DNA of 64,000 nt, from the NCBI RefSeq assembly GCF_019059575.1, contig NW_024881536.1, positions 124,001 through 188,000 of the forward strand, read 5' to 3'. The notes under the pieces were generated by a model. It did no database searches, had not been told where the DNA came from, and saw only the letters and a program-made list of their open reading frames with translations. Shown here in pieces: positions 52,101 to 61,600 of this stretch (within the stretch, counting starts at the first letter, position 1; the number at the start of each line of letters is the position of its first letter). The position numbers were made by a program, and so were the translations under genes. Source of the stretch: Amphibalanus amphitrite. Its lineage: Eukaryota > Arthropoda > Thecostraca > Balanomorpha > Balanidae.

Positions 52101-53986
52101 GCGCTCTTATTGCCCCACGTGCCGTACTGTACTGACCGGATAGGAGGTGACTGCATCCATCGACAAGCAGTACTCTTGCATCTTTAGGCGGGCAGCGATA
52201 GTGTGATATAACTCATTAGCATAGTTCTCGCATTCTGTACCGAACCTTTTACCCATATCCAACTAGCCGTCGAACCCCTAAATCACATCTGCATCGCATC
52301 GTAGCTTTCACAGTAGCAGTCTCTGAGCCGTCTACCCGTCGCTTCCAGTCCCCACAAACGTGTTTTCACACATAGCTCTTCACCATTACCGTCAGTTCAC
52401 CGCCTGTTCTCCGTCTGCCGCAGGGCCAGCGGCGCCTGGACGCGTTCTTCACGGCCGCCTATCGCCGGGACGCGCCCACCGAGGGCTCCAAACGGCTGCA
52501 GGAGGCGGTCCGCAGAGTCCGCGGTGACGACCCGCCGTCCCCGCCTTCACGTGGAGCGGAGCCGAGCGGCCCGGAGCCGGGAGCGGCGGCGGATCCAGAC
52601 GCTCTCCTGGATGACGGTCTGGATGAGCTGCTGGCAGCGGTCGAGGAGCCGCTGGATGATGCTGGTGATGATGACGGCGCGGGTGACGCGTTTACGGAGC
52701 CGATGGATGAATGGGATGGTATGAATGGTGCGGATGGCCTCGGCGATGGAGAGGCATTTGAAGAGCCAAGTGGAGTAGAGTCCACGGTAGAGTCGGCCCA
52801 GCTGCCGGACGTTGTGCCCAGGCCGCGCGCTGTGCCTCGTGGGTCGGCCAGCAGGGGCGCCCGAGGTCGGGGCGCCACCGGCGGCCGCGGCAGAGGTCGT
52901 GCTCGCCCCAGGAAACCGGTTTCGTTCTCAGCTGATGAGCCGGGCCCGTCCTCCGCCGCCGCGCCGTCCGCCCCGGCCACCTCTCGGTCGAGCCCTGCGG
53001 CGTCCCGCTCTGCACCGGTGTCCGGCGAACTCTCCTCTCTGGACCCGGTGGCCCGGGAGCGTGTGCTGCTAGTCCGGCGTCTGCGGGACCGCGCCAACCT
53101 CATCCGCTCCCAGATCCAGCACGAGAACCCGCCGGCGGCGCGGCCGGCCGCCCAGAAACCCTCCACACGCCAAGTGCGCGCACAGATGATGGAAGGACTG
53201 CTGAAACACAACCCGCGACTGAGACTGGAGCGGGAGGCGCAGCTCCGGCGCCGGCTCGGCCTGCCGCCGCTGTCGGCCGGGCGGGGTCGGTCCTGCCGCG
53301 ATCCGGCCGCGCGCAGGGAGGAGAGCTTCTCTGAGGTACTGGCGGCGCCGGACCGGAAGCCGGACGGAGCGGCGACGGCTGGAGACAGTGAGGGAGGTCA
53401 GACTGGACAGGAGTCGGGGAAGAAAACGGCGGAGGGGAGCGCGGCACAGGGAACGGGGGCCGGTGATGTCTCGGCTCAGCCGCTAACAGAAACGGCGGCA
53501 GTGCCACCGGCAGCCGCGTCGGCGGACACTGGAGCCCAGCAGCCAGCCGCCGCGCTATCTAACGCTGGTGGAGCTGCAGGGACATCGGCATCTGAATTAA
53601 AGTCCGTTCGTACGCCGGGCAGCGCCGCCCGTCCACCCCGCAGTACCTCGGGGGCAGCCAGCGCTCCGGCAGCCGCCGGACGCCGTCCTCCAGCATCACA
53701 GGCGTCGGGTCGGCGTGAGTCGGCCGCCGACCGTCTGCGGCAGGCGGCGGCGGCGCCGGACCGGCCGCTGCCCGTGCTGCCCGCGCCGGCCGCCGCCGAG
53801 CCGGCCCCGCAGCGGCTCCTATCCGAGCGCCGCCAGGCGGAGGCGCGGCGGCAGGCTGCCGAGCTGCTGCGGGCCGGCGGCCGGCGCCGCGGACAGCGAG
53901 CGGGGGGCCGGCGGCAGGCGCCGGTCCGCCGAGCTCCGGCCGCGCCCCGCGCCGGGGGGCTCTCCGAGAGCAGCGACAGCGACTGA
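40171..53986 (+). CDS. ERCC5: XPG/ERCC5-type DNA repair endonuclease (11 exons, 1633 aa)
   Basis: The structure-specific nuclease makes the 3' incision in nucleotide excision repair and works with TFIIH in the nucleus. Exons: 40171-40281, 44617-44769, 45127-45317, 45654-45864, 46094-46192, 46463-48400, 48866-48959, 49218-49337, 49961-50194, 50805-50992, 52424-53986; all phases match. The N nuclease region starts [12 protein letters not shown] with metal ligands Asp30 ([11 protein letters not shown]) and Asp77 (VFVFDGG). A long acidic spacer (about residues 150-900, mostly one 646-codon exon) replaces the usual R region. The I region has [27 protein letters not shown] and [16 protein letters not shown], so all catalytic acidic positions are present. 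Exon 11 opens with GQRRLDAFF, a PCNA-binding PIP box (about 1115-1122), and continues into a disordered Ala/Arg-rich tail with basic NLS-like stretches. The length exceeds the usual 1100-1250 because of the spacer and tail. FEN1 and EXO1 are excluded by the spacer and the HRLCKLL-type helix. Confidence 0.95.
40739..41691 (+). pseudogene. Decayed LINE reverse transcriptase in XPG intron 1
   Basis: RT-like blocks appear in shifting frames: [14 protein letters not shown] (about 40797), [20 protein letters not shown] (about 40945), [40 protein letters not shown] and, after a stop at about 41312, [20 protein letters not shown]. The order matches a LINE RT (PDG, IFKKG, HGFRxxRSC, LDxxKAFD, RPxLEYA), but the catalytic YADD block is missing and several frameshifts are needed. 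Probably CR1/Jockey group. Confidence 0.75.
42640..43592 (+). pseudogene. 5'-truncated LINE RT C-terminus in XPG intron 1
   Basis: The segment begins after an 18-base G run (42623-42640). It carries the degraded active-site block [12 protein letters not shown] (about 42736), then a frameshift at an A run (42840-42847), then [20 protein letters not shown] and a 258-codon frame ending [20 protein letters not shown] and stop. The tail resembles the fragment at 33820, suggesting a related family. The YADD motif reads YCDD here. Confidence 0.75.
48380..48515 (+). repeat. Four copies of the XPG exon 6 donor junction
   Basis: ACAGGGACGTCCAG|GTGAGT occurs at the true border (48400/48401) and again with borders near 48434, 48473 and 48507 (the last reads GATGTCCAG|GTGGGT). 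Each copy holds the final exon codons (YRDVQ) and a strong donor, linked by TAGTTACGACATG-type spacer. The unit is 34-39 bp. Confidence 0.9.
49575..49985 (+). repeat. Array of XPG exon 9 acceptor and exon start
   Basis: The block CTCCGCCGGCCAGGTCTGAC followed by SCGCGGCCASCCCGTTCACTGAA recurs with borders near 49593, 49682, 49732, 49821 and 49879, ending in the true acceptor at 49960/49961. A longer spacer (GCTCCCTGCCCTATGCCGCG, then GTCATTCTGTCCTGACGTTC) alternates with a short one, so the higher-order unit is about 147 bp. Only the last copy continues into GGCCAGCTGGTCTGC, the conserved exon. Confidence 0.9.
50365..50835 (+). repeat. Array of XPG exon 10 acceptor and exon start
   Basis: ACGGTACGGCAG|GGTTTCCGTC then GGAGGCGGTGATGAC appears at about 50364-50400, 50463-50497 (diverged), 50577-50608, 50693-50722 and at the true acceptor 50793-50830. 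Between copies a spacer with CTGTATCTGGTGTATCA and CTGTTATTCTG repeats. The unit is about 105-115 bp. Each copy has an acceptor and the exon's first codons (GFPSEAVMT). Confidence 0.9.
50968..51180 (+). repeat. Array of XPG exon 10 donor junction
   Basis: TCCTGGACAGATACAAACAG followed by AAACAG|GTGAGG occurs at the true border (50992/50993) and again with borders near 51036, 51080, 51124 and, diverged (GACAGAAGCAG|GTGAG), 51169. The unit is 44 bp including GACTGGAGTGGGG. Exon 10 is therefore bracketed by arrays of both its edges, like MCCC1 exon 3. Confidence 0.9.
51286..51504 (-). pseudogene. Coiled-coil fragment, probably a transposon ORF remnant, in XPG intron 10
   Basis: An antisense frame of 72 codons reads as a heptad-rich helix ([20 protein letters not shown] and [19 protein letters not shown]). 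The composition differs from the surrounding intron and resembles the coiled coil of LINE ORF1 or gag proteins. No further domain adjoins it, so the identity is unproven. Confidence 0.35.
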
Positions 53987-55634
53987 GCGCCAGTCCGAGC
54001 AGCCTCAGTCTCAGTCGGGGAACTGCCCCAGTGGAGATAGCGGCGCGCGTGCCAGTCCGTGGATCGTGTCCGGTATCCGGGGCCGATGGTAGGATGGCGT
54101 GTGGTGGCCGATATGTAGGTGATACGGCTGTGATAACCGTACGGTTGTGTAACCGGTGTGACTTTGATAGGCAGTGTTACATGTTGTTGTATGGAGGCGC
54201 TGATATGCCTGTTTTTTATACTATCTTAAATCTTTGTAAGAACCGTATGAGTGGCGTTTGTACGAATGGTTCTTTGTTCACCATCGGCTTAAAAATCGGT
54301 TTATAAGTGCCAAAGTGGCAACTTAAGTAAATCGGCCAATTGTTTGATCATAGCCAAACATTTGGTTACTTGTATTCCTTTTATATATTTTCCTAGGAAT
54401 GTATAGAAGTTCGCTGTTGCCATTTTCGTCAATCTTGATTCGTCGTGAGTGTCCCCTTCAATCTGGCGAAAAGTTGCATGCAAAGTGGCAGTTTCGGCGC
54501 CTTTATCTGCCAGTCGGAGTACCTGAACGGCAGAGCGCTAGGATCCACTTATGGATGTCAAATTGGATTTGTCTTCCGCTCTGCATGTAATGATTGTTGG
54601 CAAACATGGCGCTGTATTTTGGGCTTACTTCGGAAACCGCATCATAAATCGTTGTTATTCGTATGATGTACAATTTTGTAATTTTGCTTCCTTTTGTATA
54701 TTGTCTTTAGTCACTCACTTCTGCCTTGGTTTCCCTTTATTCAATAAGAACTGCCTGTTGCCTTCACTTTCACGGTTTTGTAATTTGTTGCCACCAATAA
54801 ATGGTAATGAATTCCTGTTGCGGGTGTCGTTGCTGGTCATGGGGAATTACTAACTGGGAAGGACAGCTGCTGTTCAGTCTGGGTACTATCCTGTAAGACT
54901 GCTGTATCCGCGCCGAAGGGGAGGTCCCCAGGACAATTCAGTCAGGATTCAGGATGACTGTGAAGTTCTGGATATCCAGCAGGTTAGTGATTCTGTACCA
55001 TGTGCTCAGTGAATATTTCTGTCGTGATACCGGCTGTGCTCGATTGGTGTCTCTTGTTAGAAGGGCCCTTATCTACCTATATTATTGCATGTGTCGAGTT
55101 GATAATAATTTTGTGCTCCAAGTATCCGTTTATATCTCATTGTTCATCGGGTAGGGCGATAGCGTGAAAAGAATATTTACGAGTTATTGTGTTCAGCACC
55201 TGTCGGGTGTCTGGTTCACGCCTGTCTGTTGTTTGTTCCCTGTGTGTATGTTGTCCGTTGTCCCCCTGTCTGACCCCTGTATGTCTGCTGTCTGCACCCT
55301 CCCTGTCTGTTGTCTTACCTCACGCTCCTGTCCGTCTGCTGCAGGTCTGCGGCCGCCGGCGACATCCATGTCGTCAGGTCACGTGTCTCCGGTCTGTCAG
55401 CGGCGATATTTAGGCGTCGCCGGCCGGAGCGGCGCCGCAGTCGGAGGCACGGCGCTGCCGGAGGAGCGCACCCGACACGCTCCCCGCCGTCGCTGCCGCC
55501 GCCGCTGCTGCTGCTTCTGGCGTGGTGCTGCTGCTGCTGCTGCCGTTGCTGCTGTCGCTGCTGCCGCTGTCGCCGCTGCTACTGCTGCTGCTGCCACTGT
55601 GCCTTTGCTGCTGTATCCCCGTTACCGTCTCCAC
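53987..55634. other. XPG 3' UTR and upstream region of the carboxypeptidase-like gene
   Basis: AATAAA at 54796-54801 is a plausible XPG polyadenylation signal, giving a 3' UTR of about 0.8 kb. From about 55360 the sequence becomes GC-rich with CTG/GCC triplet runs (55490-55610). These keep an open frame into the next gene's first exon and could encode an N-terminal extension or belong to its 5' UTR. Confidence 0.45.
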
Positions 55635-58600
55635 ATGGCCAGACCTCGAGCAGTGTGGCTGGGCGGACTGATCATCGGAGGACTGCTTCAGGTAGGTGTC
55701 GGACTGATATTCTTGGACTTTCTAGGCAGGTGTGGTGAGACAGGGTGGCTTAGCGGGCCTCAGGACTGTTCCAGGTGGGTACGAGACTGATAGGCGGGTA
55801 TGGACCTCACGCAGTGACCAGTGTGAGTTGGCGGACTGACCATCACAGGTTTACCACATATGGGTACCGGGGAGGCGGGAGCGTGTCCCTCGACGATCAT
55901 GCGTTATTGACTCGGGAGGCTAAGTCTTATGATAATTCAGCTTATTAGGTCCAGGTGTTTCAATATGTGTATATCCAGTTAATGCGATACAGCCGAGATA
56001 CAGCCGTGAACTGATTGCTGTTACTTGTGACTTCAGTCGTTTGGTAGGCCGGTAATCTGCCCAGATAAACGAATGTAAAATGGAGCATTGCGCGTCTGTA
56101 CTGTTGTCAGTGGGTCGCACACCCTACCTCACCCGCCCATTCCCTCGTCTGTTCGCAGGTTCTGCCGTTAGCGGACGCTTTATTCAACGGTGGAGAGCCT
56201 ACCTCAAGTGACCGTCAGTCCTCGAACTATGGCCATGACACCATTGAACAAACAACCAAACAACTACATGACCTCATGGAGGCGGGCCGGATCGGCAAGA
56301 ACCTCAGGTACTGTTAGCGGTGGCTGAGCTGACTGTTCGTAACTGGCGCAGCCCGCTCGGTAGGCTGGGGATACTCTTGTACCAAATTCCACTGAGTGGT
56401 GGTAGCTCCGTGATTTGTGGGGTCGTAGTTATGTGGGGATTATACGTTTATGTTTTTGATTATGCATAGTTTCTAGACATTTTTTATGATTTAATGATGT
56501 TTAATGTTATCACTTATCACCAATAAAACAGAACTGCAATAACATATCACTGCTTCTCGTTCCATTCCGAGCAACTGAATCTACTACCCGCTGAACAAGC
56601 TCCGAGATTCTAATTAGTTATGACTGATCTTCGTTCGATCAGCGACCGACACACAACATTCGAGTTTTTTTCTCCTTTAAGCATTGCACCACCGATAGAT
56701 TCTGGGTGTGAATCGCACGACTACGGCCAGATTGAGGTCTTTTTGGTACCACAACTAACTATGCCGCCTAAACATCAATGAGGAAATCAACACCCATTAA
56801 TATATCACCTACTACGCATTGCCTAACCCTGCTGCAAAAGTTGGAGTGTTGTTGTGTGTTTCGACCATGCATATTAATCTAGCTGTTGATAATTTCATGT
56901 TATCACTTATCACCAATAAAACAGAACTACAATAACATATCACTGCTTTTCGTTCCATTCCGAGCAACTGAAGCCACTGCTCACTGAACAAGTTCCGAGA
57001 TTCGAATCAGTTATGACTGATCTTCGTTCGATCAGCGACCGACACATAACATTCGAGTTTTTTTCTCCTCGAAGCATTGCACCACCGATAGATTCTGGGT
57101 GTGAATCGCACGACTACGGCCAGATTGGGGTCTTTTTGGTACCACAACTAACTATGCCGCCTAAACATCAATGAGGAAATCAACCACCCATTATGGATCA
57201 CCTGCTTAGCATTGCCTACACAAGTTGTAGTGTTGTGCTTGTCGTGAGCCGCGTGCCGCGTGTGCCGCACACAGGGAAGTCGTACACTGCTTCGATTACA
57301 CTGAACTTCCCACTTTATTCCATGAGGGCCTCATGGAATGAGGCCCTTATGAAGAACGTCTCATGATGAGGCGTTCTTCCAGTACCACCATGCTGGAAAT
57401 CAGGTCACATTTGTGGGACTGACTCTCGCAACATTGCATATGAATACAGTAAATTGGGAAAATCGGTACCATATCCCGGTGAGGATATAACCATGCCGCA
57501 ACATGCATTTGGGACGACTTTCGCTGTGCTGTGGCATGGGACCTGGCACGATCCAAATCAATTTTGAACAGAACGATAATCTACCCAACGTGCAATACTT
57601 CCTTTCTCACAAGCACACATGCTCAAACGGACAATTATCTAACTTTGGCACGATCCTTATTACAATCAGAAACAAATAAACACATGAAAACCAAACGAAC
57701 TAACCAGAAATAATTAAAAATATGCTCGTGTTTGCGCGCGCAAATACAAGGTGCAGTGTGAAGTGTGTGAGTTGCTTATAGCTTCTCTGCATTTTGTCTT
57801 ATTGTACGCGGATTTATGCTCGACTTAGGTGCTACTTCGTCGAATGATGCATATTCTAGGCTCTATTTGAGAACCACCTAAAGCAAAAACATCGTCCCTT
57901 CCCATTAGTGTGCCCCATATGTAATATGTAAACGACGGAATTTCATCCGCTTACTGGTCACTGCTAGGAGTAACCACCGATACGATTTGTGCGTGAAGGT
58001 GGTGAAAACTATGGGCAATAGGCTCTCGCAAGAAGTATGCAGCCAATACTGGCATTGGCATAACCATAAACTTCCGAACCGTCCTCGGAGCGTGACCCGA
58101 ACCGGACAAACAATGCCCTGACCTGAACAGTGCCCAGAGCCCCAGAGCGTTTCGGGCCCGGTGCTACCTGACCCAAAGTCACCCAGAGCCCTCAGGGCCC
58201 AGTGTTCCCTGACGCAAACCCGCTCAGAGTGTTCTGGGTCCTGTGTTACCTGACACAAACTCGCCTGGACTACCAAACTACCTCGGGCCAAGTGATCCCT
58301 GGCCCAGACCTGACCGGTGTTCTGGGTCCAGACTCAGTTTTCTCTGACGACATATCTGGGTCACCAGTAGTGTGGGTCCAATGTTCCCCGACCCATACCT
58401 TGAACTCCGGGTCCGGTGTTCGTCCTGTGCACCTCAGACCCGCTCCTGGGAGCATGTCTTCAGTATCCACCGTGTGTGCCCGCCTCGGCACTCTGTCTCC
58501 ACTATATGTGTCACCCCGGTAATAGTCTGTCCCCGCCGTCTGTGCCTGTGTCGCCCTTTGAGCCACCGAGTGTGCCCTTCGTGTCAGCCTGTCCCCACCG

Positions 58601-61600
58601 TCTGTCCCCACCACAGGGAGTGCACCGCCTCGACGCACGTGGGCGGCACGCCGGCCGACCTGAGCCAGGCCGAGCAGATCCGGGACACCTGGCGAGACCA
58701 GCAGCTGGACGACGTCATCCTGAATCGCTACGAGGTGCTGCTGTCGCATCCCAACACCACCGAGCCGAGCAGGGTCAGTAAATTGTTTGAGAGGGTTGGG
58801 CTGGGAGCTGGAATTGAGGAAGGTAAATTGAATCTGACGTTACGCCAGCGAGCTTGTGCTCAGGACGAGAAGGAGCTGACTTGTGTGACCCTCTGTTGGT
58901 GACGCACGTAACTTCACTGACTTTGCGCAATCGATTCAATCAGTTTCCATTCTTGACCCCATGTCCCAGTGGCTACACACTCACCTTTGGTTCCTGTTCG
59001 ACATTCCGATGATTTGTCACGTTCACCTGTCCGTGTGTGCTCTCAGGTGTATCTGCTGGACGGAGGCGGTAACGTGAAGTTCACCTCGGCTCTCTCGGAG
59101 GAGGGGACAGAGTGGCAGGAGGGAGATGAGCTGCCCGCCTACCTGGCCTTCTGTCCCTCCGGAGACATACGCTCGGTACGTGTCGCAGAGTCGAGAGTGA
59201 CGTAGAAACTAGGTGATTTGTAGACCACCGTGCGAGCTGGGCTGACCAGCGGAACTCTTCCAGCTGAGATCCGCTGCCTCTTGTTTTATAAATACTATTT
59301 TTCAGCCGTCGACGTAACTCGCTTGAATGTGATTCCACTCAGCTGGTTTTGTTTCTTAATTACTCAAATACAACTTCGCTTGTCTATAAATGACATTTTC
59401 CGCCGGTGTTCGCCATCTCTGTATTATTTTCGGATATTTTTCTATCGTCCCCCGTGCCCTCGGCCTCCAGAGTGAGCTGGTGTATGCCAACTACGGTCGG
59501 CGCGAGGACTTCCAGCTGCTGCGTCATCTGGGCGTCTCGGTCCGCGGCCGGCTGGTCATCATGCGCTACGGGGCCATGTTCAGGGGCAACAAGGTCAAAA
59601 ACGCCCAGGAGGAGGGGGCCATCGGCGCCATACTCTACTCGTGAGTAGCCGTGTGCGGCATGCGTACCTAACGGCTGGGTGTGGCTCGCATCGTTGTGTG
59701 AAGAAGTGCTGAAGATGGATTGAATTGAATGCTAGGTTTCTATAGGCGCTGTTGTGGCATAATGTGGTCGGATGAACTTAATGTGAGTGTTTTTGTTTTT
59801 ATTATGTTCAAACCTACATAAAACCGCCTAGTCTATCTGTAATAAGTAGTGTCCACTGTCCACCAGTCCAGTTCCGTTCGAACAGCGCGCTGCTACCGCT
59901 CTGGTGTTTGTGTTTTGGGATCTGTTCAGTGCCCTATAACTGTGTTCTCGTACCACCAGTGACCCTGCCGACTACGGTAACCCGGCCAACGTCAGTGACG
60001 CGTACCCGGGCTCGTTCTGGCTGCCCGACTCGGGAATTCAGCGGGGCACCGTCACCTGGCGCGACGGCGACCCGCTCACCTACGGATACCCGGCCACAGG
60101 TAAATCACCAGCTCACCTACGGATACCCGGTCACAGGTAAATCACCAGCTCACCTACGGATACCTGGCCACAGGTAAATAGTAAATACCTGCGGATACCC
60201 GGCCACAGGTAAATAGTAAATACCTACGGATACCCGGCCACAGGACGTAAACGTAAACTCCGCCTAGTCCGCTCTCCTACTGATACCCGGCCACAGGTAA
60301 ATACTCACCGACAAATACCTGGCCAAATGTGAAAATTACAGTTCTACCGTTTGTCAAACATGATGATAGGCTAATACCTAGGAATGATAATGGACGTATT
60401 TGGCAAAAATTATAGAGTAATTGAGCTAGACCATATGATGAAAGGTCCACGATTATTGGTGTTGACGTTAGCTCGATGAACCGGTACCTATCACTGGCAG
60501 CTCCACTGTATACCTTTAAAGGCGAGACCCTCATGTTTTTAACCGTATCAGACCACTCCCGGCCAGCGATGCTGACCTTACCGCCGCTCCCGACGCTGAC
60601 CGCACCCTTTCGCCGCAGAGGACGCCTACCGTGACCGGTCGCGACCTCCGGCCAACCTGCCTCTGGGACCGTGTCACACTCTGAGCGCCAGGGACGCGCA
60701 CAAGCTGCTCAGTAACCTGGGAGGCCCCGAGGCGCCGGCGGCCTGGCGCGGCGCTCTGCGCACCACCTACCGGCTGGGACCGCAACTAGCTCGACCTGAC
60801 TGGTGAGGGGAGGCTGGGGCCGCAGCTAGAGCCCGGTCCGACTGACGTAATGGGACCGTTACTAGTCCAACTGGTGAGGGGAGAGTACAAGGACCGTAAG
60901 TTGCCAGACCAGACTGGTGAGGGGAGGCTGGGACTGTCACACAGCCAACTGTGGGGATTGTGAAGAAAAGCTTACTTTCTATCTTTTGCATGTTTCATCG
61001 AACGGGCACATGCCTTTGATTCTGTCATTGCGCCTGGATCACATTGCTGGGTCGATGTGTCTGATAGGATCAGTCAGTGTTGGGTTATTTATGTTTTGAT
61101 CAGTCAGTGTCAGTCAGTGTCAGTGTTGAGTTATTTATGTTTTGATATAAGTAAGCTATGGTCTATCGTCACATTGTGCGTCGTGCAATATGTCTGCGGT
61201 ATCTCGCTTTGTTGCGTCGTTGCAAGTCCGTTTCGCATCACTATTGACATCTATTTAGTTCATTTGGTACCTCAACGTAATCTAACCTAACGGATGAAGA
61301 TTTACGCCCGCCACCGAGTCTGACTACGTCAGTGTTTCAGGTCAGTCCGTCTGTTCGTCAACAACATGGAGCGGGTGATGCCCACCTACAACACGCTGGG
61401 CTTCATCCGCGGCAGCGTCGAGCCAGACCGATACGTCGTCCTCGGTGAGATTCCGATAAACTTTCCGATAAACCGATAAACTTTCCGTTTAATTATCGTA
61501 ATGGTCGAAGCTACTTTAAGCTACTCACTGAGCGCCATTCCTCATTTTCTTCTCAGCTGAGACTATACTGTGCTAAAAAAAAAACGCTGTGCTCCACTGA

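Noticed and set aside
55490-55610. CTG/GCC triplet expansion as a coding homopolymer tract
   Set aside because: The frame is open into the first exon, but it is uncertain whether this is translated; kept only as a possible N-terminal extension.
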